From Apostichopus japonicus (taxonomy: Eukaryota > Echinodermata > Holothuroidea > Aspidochirotida > Stichopodidae), in the NCBI RefSeq assembly GCF_037975245.1, contig NC_092582.1, positions 2,433,001 to 2,497,000 of the forward strand: DNA of 64,000 nucleotides, in the 5' to 3' direction. This document shows, piece after piece, positions 1 through 11,800 of the stretch (positions within the stretch are counted from its first letter, which is position 1; each line of letters opens with the position of its first letter). Position numbers and translations under genes: made by a program. Under the pieces are notes generated by a model. It did no database searches. It worked only from the letters and a program-made list of their open reading frames with translations, and was not told where the DNA came from.

Positions 1-114
1 ATACTTGAGTTATACATTTTGCGTTCTTGTTTACTTAACGAGAGAGAGAGGGGAAAATGTTATCAAACTGCTTATCTACTGCAAAAGGTCTGTGTAGGAT
101 AAATGTATGTATTA

Positions 115-640
115 AAATTATAAGGCGTGACGTTTCAGTCCTATCAAGGTCTTCGTCAGAAGCAAACGAAAACAGACGATATGGACATATGTAAGATAGA
201 CACATGGATAGACAAGACTAATTAAAACACTGACGGTTGAATCAAGTCAAATGACACAAAAGAAAGTGCAGTGCGGATATGAACAGGCGGGTTATGAAAG
301 GGCAACGGGGGATGGAATGGTTATACATGGCAACTCTGGGTATTATTCCTCAAAACATATTTATGCTTTCTCAATATGTCTCCCGATATGCCTGCTATCC
401 TGGAAGATTTATCGCACCATGCATATACTGTTGTTTGTGAGACGTTCAGGGTCTTTCGTTTCTGTCATGGTGGTGTGCGGTGTGGTGAAATTAAAGCTTT
501 ATCATTCACTTGTTCATATGTAGGAAGAGGTTAGACAGAACTTTTTCCAAATCTAGAAACGACACCAGTTCTTCTCTTTTATATGTTAAGTGTAACGGTC
601 TTTTCTATATTGACAAGACGGCAAGTCCTTTGATGAGTCC
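115..640. other. possible Penelope-like retroelement remnant
   Basis: Weak evidence. Around 127-160 there is a motif beginning TGACGTTTCAGTCC and closing TCTTCGTCAGAAG. It resembles the terminal motif that often borders Penelope-like elements in marine invertebrates. Around 571-635 the plus strand reads a short stretch with the spacing LLYVKC...FYI-KT...PL, which loosely fits a GIY-YIG endonuclease core. The expected Gly after FYI is Asp here. The reading frame is short and broken, and the orientations of the two pieces are not clearly compatible. No reverse transcriptase was seen. It may be unrelated sequence. Confidence 0.15.
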
Positions 641-814
641 TGTCGGAAGGAAAAAATGAGGTTGACTTTTTCCTGAGGGGATGAAAAGTCTACGTTATTG
701 ATTTCACTGATCTCGGCTCGTGTGTAATATGCTTCATTGATAGCACTGTACTTAGCTTACTATAGACTGTAATGTAACCTATTTCAAGACCAGCTGGTCG
801 AGTATGCAACGTTA

Positions 815-1551
815 TTACTCAACTATATACATATACTGAGGAGACGAAATATGAGTGAAACAGAAATGAGTTGTATATATGTATACGTATACGTATATGT
901 ATACGTATATGTATACGTATATGTGTGTGTATACGTTTATGTATATGTATACGTATACGTATATGTATACGTATATGTGTGTGTATACGTATATGTATAT
1001 GTATACGTATACGTGTATGTATACGTATATGTGTGTGTATACGTATATGTATACGTATGTATATGTATACAAATATGTTTATATGTTTATATATGTATAT
1101 ATGTATATATATATATATACGTTTATATGTATATGTATATATGTATAAATATACACAGGCATACATGTAGGTATATTTGTATATGTGTATAGGTATTGCA
1201 TATATGTATAGGTATATAAGTGTATATGTGTATATATAGGCATATATAGGTATGCATGTATGTAGGTATATTTGTATATGTATATAGGTCGTGTATCTAT
1301 TTATATATGTATACATGTATATGTGTTTATAGAGGTATATATACGTATACAGGCATATATGTTTACAAGTATATATGTATGTAGGTATATTTGCATATGT
1401 TTATAGGTAGGTATATATGTATATATAGGTAAACATGTATACATGTATATGTGTGTATATGTATATAGGTATACATGTGTACCTGTATATGTGTGTACAT
1501 GTACATTTGTATATAGGTATATATGTGTACATGTATATGTGTATATATAGG

Positions 1552-1592
<41 letters not shown>

Positions 1593-1670
1593 ATGTGTAT
1601 ATGTGTACATGCATATGTGTATATATATATATATATATATAGGTATGTATATGTATATATGTATGGATTA
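815..1670. repeat. alternating TATACG/TATATG/TGTG microsatellite
   Basis: About 800 bp of nearly strict alternating purine-pyrimidine sequence made of TATA, TACG, TATG and TGTG steps. Between about 889 and 1060 there is a higher-order period: the block ATGTGTGTGT recurs at 921, 975 and 1029, exactly 54 bp apart. The rest (1060-1670) is a less regular mix of GTATAT and GGTATA units ending in pure (TA)n. Open frames on both strands (Tyr-Val, Tyr-Ile or Ile-Arg runs) are translations of this repeat and not genes. Alternating purine-pyrimidine DNA of this kind can form Z-DNA or cruciforms. Confidence 0.95.
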
Positions 1671-2134
1671 TAGGATTCAGCGTTGAATTTCCAAGTTCAC
1701 TGGACAAGACAATACTTCCTCGCATTTCGTAAAGTCTAATGTAATAAACAAACATTGATATCTTTCATTTCACTTCCTGAGAATTCTTTAGTCTTGAGAA
1801 GCGAAAGCAGGCAATAAAGGCAATTTTTTGGAGTATAGATGGTTTAACAATAGTTACCGCAGTAGACTAAATAACATGTATTGTTTCAGTCCAATGAGTT
1901 CTCTAGTCTTTTATCATGAATTCCGCAAAACAACTATGTTTCTTATTATCACATGTCACATTACAGCTTGATAATGTGAGAACCGCTTGTTTGATTCTAA
2001 CAGTCACGTGAGTCAAACCATGAAGAAATGGAAAATATTTTTAAAATCGTAACCATGTTTAAAGTATATAAACCGTGAAGCTACAAATGACAAATGTGAC
2101 TCATTATAACAACCGGTGTATACTCTCTACTTCT

Positions 2135-4393
2135 CATGGATAGGTTAGAATGTAAGAGAATAGTTAACGGTTAGTAATATATATTATATAATAACAGCTG
2201 GATGACCAATATCATGGATAGGTTAGAATGTAAGAGAATAGTTAATGGTTAGTACTATGTATTATATTATAACAGCTGAATGATCAATATCATGGATAGG
2301 TTAGAATGTAAGAGAATAGTTAATGGTTAGTAATATATATTATATAATAACAGCTGGATGATCAATATCATGGATAGGTTAGAATGTAAGAGAATAGTTA
2401 ACGGTTAGTAATATATATTATATAATAACAGCTTGATGATCAATATCATGGATAGGTTAGAATGTAAGAGAATAGTTAACGGTTAGTAATATATATTATA
2501 TAATAACAGCTGGATTATCAATATCATGGATAGGTTAGAATGTAAGAGAATAGTTAACGGTTAGTAATATATATTATATAATAACAGCTGGATGATCAAT
2601 ATCATGGATAGGTTAGAATGTAAGAGAATAGTTAATGGTTAGTAATATATATTATATAATAACAGCTGGATTATCAATATCATGGATAGGTTAGAATGTA
2701 AGAGAATAGTTAACGGTTAGTAATATATATTATATAATAACAGCTGGATTATCAATATCATGGATAGGTTAGAATGTAAGAGAATAGTTAACGGTTAGTA
2801 ATATATATTATATAATAACAGCTGGATGATCAATATCATGGATAGGTTAGAATGTAAGAGAATAGTTAACGGTTAGTAATATATATTATATAATAACAGC
2901 TGGATGATCAATATCATGGATAGGTTAGAATGTAAGAGAATAGTTAATGGTTAGTAATATATATTATATAATAACAGCTGGATTATCAATATCATGGATA
3001 GGTTAGAATGTAAGAGAATAGTTAACGGTTAGTAATATATATTATATAATAACAGCTTGATGATCAATATCATGGATAGGTTAGAATGTAAGAGAATAGT
3101 TAACGGTTAGTAATATATATTATATAATAACAGCTGGATTATCAATATCATGGATAGGTTAGAATGTAAGAGAATAGTTAACGGTTAGTAATATATATTA
3201 TATAATAACAGCTGGATGATCAATATCATGGATAGGTTAGAATGTAAGAGAATAGTTAATGGTTAGTAATATATATTATATAATAACAGCTGGATTATCA
3301 ATATCATGGATAGGTTAGAATGTAAGAGAATAGTTAACGGTTAGTAATATATATTATATAATAACAGCTGGATGATCAATATCATGGATAGGTTAGAATG
3401 TAAGAGAATAGTTAACGGTTAGTAATATATATTATATAATAACAGCTGGATGATCAATATCATGGATAGGTTAGAATGTAAGAGAATAGTTAATGGTTAT
3501 TACTTTATATTATATAATAACAGCTGGATTATCAATACCATGGATAGGTTAGAATGTAAGAGAATAGTTAATGGTTATTACTTTATATTATATAATAACA
3601 GCTGGATTATCAATACCATGGATAGGTTAGAATGTAAGAGAATAGTTAATGGTTAGTACTATGTATTATATTATAACAGCTGGATTATCAATACCATGGA
3701 TAGGTTAGAATGTAAGAGAATAGTTAATGGTTAGTACTATGTATTATATTATAACAGCTGGATTATCAATATCATGGATAGGTTAGAATGTAGGGGAATA
3801 GTTAATGGTTAGTTCTATATATTCTATAATAACAGCTGAATGATCAATAGCATGGATAGGTTAGAATGTAAGAGAATAGTTAACGGTTAGTTCTATGTAT
3901 TATATAATAACAGCTGGATGATCAATATCATGGATAGGTTAGAATGTAAGAGAATAGTTAACGGTTAGTACTATGTATTATATTATAACAGCTGGATTAT
4001 CAATATCATGGATAGGTTAGAATGTAAGAGAATAGTTAATGGTTAGTTCTATGTATTATATAATAACAGCTGGATGATCAATATCATGGATAGGTTAGAA
4101 TGTAAGAGAACAGTTAATGGTTAGTTCTATGTATTCTATAATAACAGCTGGATGATCAATATCATGGATAGGTTAGAATGTAAGAGAATAGTTAATGGTT
4201 AGTACTATGTATTATATAATAACAGCTGGATGATCAATATCATGGATAGGTTAGAAAATAAGAGAATAGTTAACGGTTAGTACTATATATTATATAATAA
4301 CAGCTGGATGATCAATATCATGGATAGGTTAGAATGTAAGAGAATAGTTAATGGTTAGTACTATATATTATATAATAACAGCTGGATTATCAA
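2135..4393 (+). repeat. 78-bp minisatellite, 29 tandem copies
   Basis: Head-to-tail array whose unit starts CATGGATAGGTTAGAATGTA, continues through GAGAATAGTTAAYGGTTAGT and an AT-rich block, and ends with AACAGCTGGATKATCAATAT. Unit starts fall exactly every 78 bp from 2135 to 4319 (28 intervals x 78 = 2184), so no copy carries a net insertion or deletion. Variation is by point changes: AACGG/AATGG, GATGATC/GATTATC, and TAATATAT/TACTATGT/TTCTATGT. Copies 4-7 and 12-15 share the same variant order, and copies 9-11 match 16-18, which points to a past duplication of a block of about eight units. The ORF at 3450-3656 is only the array read through copies where TTAGT became TTATT. Confidence 0.97.
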
Positions 4394-7300
4394 ATGATCA
4401 AACTTGGGATGATATGTCACTCGCTCATAATATCGGAAAATGTAACTACCCTGTCGTAGACATAAACCCTGGACGTTTTACCAGAACAACTCCCTGGTTT
4501 TAGGGTCTATCTTTATAGATTTCTTCCATAACAACTCCCTGCTTCCATTAAAGCAGTGACGCATCGATATAGAAGTATTAAAGTATCGATTTGGTGGTGT
4601 TTTATATCTAAGCTCATTTTTAAGTTTCGTATAAAGTAGAAATCCACAACTCTTTTATTGTTTACAATTCGTAGCTGTTTCAATAGCCAGATAAGTTATC
4701 CACCTCTACTACCAGTGGTGCAGGCATGGGTATCCCGTACACCGCTGCTTTAGATCAATACATAAAAGATTTTGTTCATTGTAAATACCATTCTAAAAGA
4801 AAGTAATATTACTCAATAAGTGACTATACATTGTCTCAGGAAAAAACATGTTTAACGATTCTGACCTGTGTACATTTTATACGAGGTTTGAAAGTTGTTT
4901 TGAACTTTTTTCCCATCTATAATTCTTTGCCCATTTCGATCCAATCCATTTATTTTATTGATAGATAGATGATCATGTTAGCTGAACATATTTCCGTTAT
5001 TCGATATGTATGTAGTTTGGCGGATATTCGTGGTATGAAAAATCACGGTCCAAATTGTATAAAAATTAAATTTCAATTTCAAGTACATTGGATACAATTA
5101 ATCGTCGTGATTGATACTGAAACGGTTGACGAACTCAAGGCGGTTAACTACCGCCAAGAAAAACCAAGTGTATATCATTTACACAAATTAACTTCATTAA
5201 ATTAAATAATTAAACAAAATTATGGGGTGTACATGAAACGCAAAAGATATAATCTATACAGATATAGAATAACTTGACACGTCCATCCCCCTCACCGCCC
5301 CCCCCCCCCGCCACGTTAGTTCTTACAATTTTCTTGACAAATTTCTGAAATTTGGTATTAATCTTTTACACCTTTTTGACAATTCTTGCTTCTAACAAAG
5401 GAAACATATGTGTGACATTCATGAAATAACATGAATACAATCAAAATATATATTTGAAGGTACCGTAATCATATTTCAAGTCCATGCAATCACTTTCTTC
5501 TTTAAAATATGTCTCTAAACTAATTAACATATGTCGCTAAATTATTAACTCAACTTTAGTGACGTTTATACGAGCTCCGCAAGGTAATTCCATTAAGTGC
5601 TAACAAACGCCTATTTATGTACAGTCATAAAAGGACGTTATATAGTACTTAATTCTCAAAATCGAATCAAACGCTTTACGAAGAATAATGCCGAATTGCG
5701 GTAGAAATGTTTGCTACCTTTAAGAGATGTTTTCTTAATTCAAAACAGAAAAAGAACAAGAAAAACAGAAAAACGATTCATGGAAGTTTTGCATCATATC
5801 CTACGGACCATCTGTTGTATTATTTTGCGTGCTTAGTAAGCTGTGACCAAAGCAAAATGTCGCCAAAATGACAGAGAGTACAAGCAAAGGAGAGTTGCCC
5901 TTGAATGAGTTGACATTTCAAAATTGTCTAAAAGTATTGGAAGAGATAGTCAGATCAACATATATATGGACGTCATTTAATAAACAAAGTCTGTTTTTCT
6001 GCTCTTTCTTGTTCCCAAGTGATATATTTATTTATTTATTTAGTTTTTGACTCCGGATATAGTCTCTGCTGAATTTTTTTCTCGAAACTAAAATCAGATG
6101 GAAATTTACCTCAGTTTTATCTACAATTTATACAATGTCGTCTCTCTGTATCATAACGTTAGCATCACCGGTCGACCGATAGATACGGCGGGGAACTTTG
6201 GAGTAGGTGTGGGCGTGTGGCGAGGGCCTCTTGAACATTTTTAACTCATCGCAGGGTTTTAACCATTCTGCACATAACATCTTTAGACAGAATTCATCCC
6301 TTCCATAAAATATGAGAGTTTCCTACAAAATCCTAAGGCAGGAAAATGTACAACATTTTCTGTCACTCTTGAAAGGGGTTGAGGCTGCCAATTTTGTACA
6401 CACATGTGGTGGAATAATTTTGTTTCAATTTAAAGGATTTTTGCGTGTCTAGACAATGATGAACGATTCTTCATTCTTCCACCCCTCCCACCCCCTCCTC
6501 CCACCCTACCCCCCCCCCTTTGAATCATGTTCCCTTTTCACTGTTTGGTATAATGTATCGATTGTTCCTTGCTGTTCTATTTCATGAATCGTTCCAATGT
6601 TGTATTTCATGTTTACATCATGATGTGAAATAACATATATTCGATGTAAGTTTAAGACCTACCTTTCAAGCAGGTGTTATAGTTACTGGTTGATGTTTAT
6701 TACACAGCTGCAGTGTAAAGACGAAGTGGGCTTATTCATTGAACAAACATATGGTGTCGTAAACCTGCAGATATCACCAGCTATAAAAAAATAAAAAAAC
6801 AGTTAATAGTGGTATAAACGTTAATATAAAATTCTAATAGAAATTTAGTCAAAATGTGCTTTGATCGCATGCGACGCATACCTAAATACACAAACAAGGC
6901 ATTTTTTTATTGCAGTTATAACAGCAACGCTGTTGTATTTTGGGTCGTATTTACGGTGTATAATTTGACGATTTTCTCTCTGCCTTTCTTTTTGCGATCG
7001 AGCATTATGAACATGTTAGTGTAGATTCACCACCGCAGCAAATTTAAAATGTTTGTATAGTAATGACAAGGCGTTCGCCAAATTACCTTCCCTGAATTAA
7101 TATAGTGCATTATGAGACAAAGGTAATGCGTTGTACTTATTGCAATTGACCAGGAATGTATAACATCATTGCATTTCGTCACGTTGAGACAGTGAACTGT
7201 TGTCTTGTATAAACTTGAGTGGGTATGGAAATTAACACATGTCTAATGGGCTGTAGAGTTTCCCTAACACTATATATATCTGCAGTAACGTACGTGTGAA

Positions 7301-8354
7301 ACACCATGCATCGGATTTGTATTGTAACCGAGTTAATAACATTTATCATCAATTCCACTATAACTAATCATGTTGGTATATTTCATCAGACAATTCACCG
7401 TTTTGCTTACTGAAGTAGATTACTTAAAGATATTTCAAGAAGATAAGTCAATCTTTTTTATAAAGATATCCCAATTGTTGTTTATAGTAGCCGAATCGAA
7501 TTCAATAAAACACTAATTTAAGATGTGGTAGTTTTTTTTAAGCTCTGAATATTTTCAGACCAAGTACGAGATATTTTCAATAAGAAGTTGGTGGGACTTT
7601 TTATAGAATTTATTATACTTATATATATTTTAGGGTGGGGGAGTGGAGGGGGGTGGGGAAGGGAGAGGGCACACGAAGGTTGTACGATGCCAGTCGTGGG
7701 GAGTGCCAAAGGGGTTTTGCGGTAAAGAGATGCAGCATTGGTGCTATCATTTCCATCACTAAACTACAAGTTGATTTATTTTGTTATAGTATAATATCGA
7801 TTGTTTTTTTTTAAATGAGATACGAGATGATACATTGTCGGATGGCCCATTGACTACGAGTTCTGACTAAGATGGAGAGAGAGTGTAGAAAACATAGCAA
7901 ATGTAATGAGTGTAATGAACTTTTCAAGGATGGATAGTGTTGCGTGGGTTCATATGACATTAGAAAACCATGTTATTGTTGGAGGGTTTTCTTCTCCTCT
8001 TAAAATAGAGTATTAACGTATCACCGTTACTTCCAGACTGTCACTAATGGGGAGTGGTGATTCATTTAGATTTAAATGAGCATTACATAAATGTAACTAA
8101 ATTTCGAAAGGTTACAAACCAGTAATGGAGCTGTTAAAACATTCAGGAATGCCTTGGGAACTACATTAACTTTAATATGTTGAACAATGGCGGTCGGTGT
8201 CTTGAAATTTTATGCCTGGTTGAGGATATGTTATTTGAAATATCTTTTAATCCTAACAAGTTCAAGTTACACTTTGATTCCTGATGACACATATGATACG
8301 AGAATATATGCCACCAATACGCTGCATGTGGTGCAAGTCTATCTGATTATACTA
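4394..8354. other. gene-free AT-rich stretch
   Basis: No exon, RNA gene or mobile element is recognised. There are short C- or G-rich tracts at about 5288-5310 (poly-C), 6478-6520 (C-rich) and 7632-7672 (G-rich). Open frames at 4969-5205 (78 codons) and 5868-6050 (60 codons, ATG in a fair context) have no recognisable family and are short enough to be chance. The second ends in a Phe-rich low-complexity tail. Confidence 0.6.
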
Positions 8355-8357
8355 GGG

Positions 8358-8432
8358 TAGGTAATATATATATAGCCTATATATATATATATTGATATAA
8401 TATAATATAATATATTGATATAATATATATTT
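8358..8432. repeat. TA-rich microsatellite
   Basis: Short (TA)n tract interrupted by AGCC and by ATATAATATAAT steps. The TATAGCCTATATA form recurs in other tracts of this window. Confidence 0.85.
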
Positions 8433-8698
8433 CTGTAAAATATCTGTAAATTTACGTAGAGTAAAATGTTTTATTCTAGCATAGTTTTAATTGTTATCGG
8501 TAAGTTCAAGATTTGCATATTAAAAATCTCAATTTACCAACTTATCTAAAATGGAAATCCTAGCATTATGTAAATTTGACGAACTACTGTGTACTTATGC
8601 ACTTAACTATAAGTAGTTACAAGCCATACTGCGTAAAACACAAAGTTTCATGAACATCCGGGTATGTATGGCACTGAATTTGCAGTTCTTACAACACA

Positions 8699-8840
8699 GG
8701 CGCCGCGCTTCGTCAACAGAGCGGAGTACGTTATCAACACGTTAGTTCGTTGTCCACGGTAATCGTTTAGTGTTAGCCTAACGTTATTGTTAGCTCTGTT
8801 ATGTTCGGTGGTAGGCTGTAAGGTACGGGTGAAACGTTAG
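8699..8840. promoter_or_regulatory. CpG-dense patch, possible 5' region
   Basis: About 14 CpG dinucleotides in roughly 140 bp, starting GGCGCCGCGCTTCG, in a region that is otherwise very AT-rich. Such a patch could be a promoter, an untranslated first exon or an old insertion. No TATA box, initiator or following coding exon could be tied to it. A 61-codon open frame follows at 8840 but is unrecognised. Confidence 0.2.
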
Positions 8841-11800
8841 TGCATATTGACTATGTCGTTAGTTGTACTGAACGTACAAATGGTCACTTGCACTTTGCAG
8901 GCATAGTAACTGATATGGATCAAACATCTGTTTCAACAGATTTCTCTTACTTAAAACAACATTTGTTCATATCAAGTTATAGAGTTACAGTTTTGAAGTA
9001 CATCTTGCAACTCACAGTTTGTTAGTTACTCATGGACGTTAATTGTTTGGCCCTCTTAGTCGGCCTTGAAGTAATGTTTGAATAAAAAGTCATTTGGTAA
9101 ATCGTTCAAAGGCTGTTTCATTGTTGATTTTCCAATAAATTGGTGTGCATCTTAATTTAACGAGATATCTGAGAAGAAAAATAATAATACTTAAGTCGAA
9201 AAGCACAACCGACTGCTTTAAATTTCCACAGAAATGTTTCAAGATGAAAACTCGAGAATGTCTCTACACATAGAATGATTGATAACTGCGGTACACATAT
9301 AGCAGATGTCGTGAAAATCTAAATTGTCATTAGACATTGTGACTGGTTGTTAAATTGTCACTTAACTAAACGAGACGGCCTTTCGTTAAAATGAATGCAT
9401 GAATTTACAAGCTGTCGCGGGAGAATGATTAGCAGCAACATGTAGTGCAAAAAATGGCAAATGACAAAGCAAGAGGCCAAGATATTTATAAACAGTTAAA
9501 AGCAAAAGGAGCTATCTTTTCGTACCTGTTCTAATTTTTCCATCTTATGTATACCTCTTTCGTAATGTATAAACAACTCACTTATTACAAATAATTCATT
9601 TCACAAAACAATGAGAGAAAGGAATATAGCCAAACCGCTTTTCTCAGATGTAATGTTACCGTGAATAGAACACGTTGCAAGTAGGCCGAAGCGGTCTGTA
9701 TATAAATACAGAATATTAGCCCTAAATGTACACAATTAACCATCAAGTGGTTTTCCAACTTTGCTGTCATATAAGCAGCCCGGTACTGATATTATGTACG
9801 TATATATGTAAATACTATATATTTCAAATGAGAACAAATCAAAAGATATGATTACTGAATAGCCACAAGTATGCAACAATAACTCATGTTAGATTGAATT
9901 GCCGACAGAATATTAGCCGATGTATGTCAACTGTATAAACTATTTTAGTATAGGAATATGTATGGAGAAACGATATTGAAGGTGTTACATCGTCAGGTTA
10001 ATGACGTCATATTTGATATCTATAGCGCAGACATGTTTTTGATAGAGAAATGCATCATTGTTATAGCAAGACACATGTCAAACCAATTTGTGTTATGTCA
10101 AACCAATTTGTGTTATGAGAAACGAGTCCAAAATTGTGAAACTGTCCGATTAAATTCGTTATATTTATGTGATCAATAATGAATATACATATATGTTAAA
10201 CGTTATAATGTAATTTGTAAAAATGGATTTAAAAAAAAAATATTGTTTTTAAATGTAATCTTAATGAAATCATGCAAATACGTGGTCATCTTGATGAATT
10301 TGGCCAAAAATTAACAATTTACATTAAGAACAAAACTGTTTTTCTGTAGCATGATATGACTCATTTACATGTTATCTTTAATAGTGACGACTGGCTAGAG
10401 GATTGATTTCCGGTCTGTCCCTCAGAGTGAATCCTAGCAAATTTTATTTCTAATCATGAGTGAATGGACAAATCCCACTCGTTGTAGAGAAAAACTGACG
10501 GCATGAAGTCAATCAATGATGAGAGTGAATCTCACAACTCTAAAGCAGTAATTATTATCATAGGCAATCTTAGCTAAAGAGTGAAATTTCAATCTTTAGA
10601 ATTAGCATTGTGCAGTTATAGCCAATTTGTTATATAAACTACTCTGTATCGTTAAGCCAACTCACTCGATTTATACAAAGATCAGATTAGATACGATTGT
10701 CTCTCTTTATTTTCCTGTTGAAGTTTTAATTCAACTATGGGTTACAATATAAGTTGTCACTTGTTTTAGTGTAGCATCCTGCCTGCATGTTTCAGCCAAT
10801 TTCGTCTACACATTCTCGTCTCGTAAGTACTCTCACCGTACTATTGCTCTCTGCAGTGTCGATATGATTGTATATTCACCTACCGTCAAATATTGCGGAA
10901 AATTATGACCTTGGAAAATTTTATTACAAAAGGATATATCTTTAGAATTTCCTTAAGAACCGATTCTGAAGCCAACTATTAGTGAAATTGCCTAATACCA
11001 GCTTTTTATTCTTCATAAAAGAACGACAAAAATACTTTTATTTCCAAAAGAATAACACGTTTAGGGAAGTATTTAAGACCAAACAATAAAATTATATGAC
11101 ACCTAAAAACTTGACATTTTGCTTGTTTAGTATATGGCATGTATTCATATTTAGTTTATTATACACGATAGTTTAAATTGCTTACACTAGTATAGTGTAG
11201 CTTTCTTCAAACCCTTTTTAACATTTAAGAAAATAAGCTTAACATTTCAGCAGACTATAATTATGATCATCACGCACGTACAACATTGAAAGCATGGTCA
11301 TGAATGGAGCTACAAGTATGCATAGTATAATTTAACGATAGCAATTCCTCCATAGAATAAGTTTTTCACCATGAAGGAAACTAGTAATTCTTCATGACGA
11401 TAGGAACAAACGAACGCTCACGATTTTAGCGAGGATATGTAAACTGGGATGTATTACGTGTTTGTTTTCAAGTTTACTTCTGGTATACTTGAAGTGTGAC
11501 AAATTCAATGTATCAATTTGTTTAAAAAAAAATAAACATAATATAGTCACTGAAGATTATATTTTTGGTCAATAATCATCAAATTTTAGAAATTTAAAAG
11601 TGAGAAAATGCCGCTCAATTATATGATGAGATATCCCTCAAATCTAAATTATGTTATGATATCTTGCTGCAGATTAATACCTCAAAAATAAAAGGGAAAA
11701 AACCTTACATTCTGTGAGGAATTATATTTTTATAAATTTCCTGAAAAAAAAATGAGGAAGGAGAAAGAAATTCTCATGTAGGGAAGTAACGATTGCAAAG

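Noticed and set aside
815-1755. Several overlapping ORFs on both strands (up to 165 codons)
   Set aside because: They are translations of TA/TG/CG dinucleotide repeats (Tyr-Ile, Tyr-Val, Ile-Arg runs) with no family signature.
3450-3656. 68-codon ORF in the 78-bp minisatellite
   Set aside because: It arises only where two copies changed TTAGT to TTATT. It is an in-frame effect of a 78-bp period, with no leader or splice context.
2135-4393. CRISPR-like array
   Set aside because: Units are contiguous with no unique spacers, and the context is an animal genome.
5868-6050. 60-codon ORF with a fair ATG context as a first exon
   Set aside because: Plausible start but no family, a low-complexity Phe-rich end, and no convincing donor. 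A possible GTATTG site is weak.
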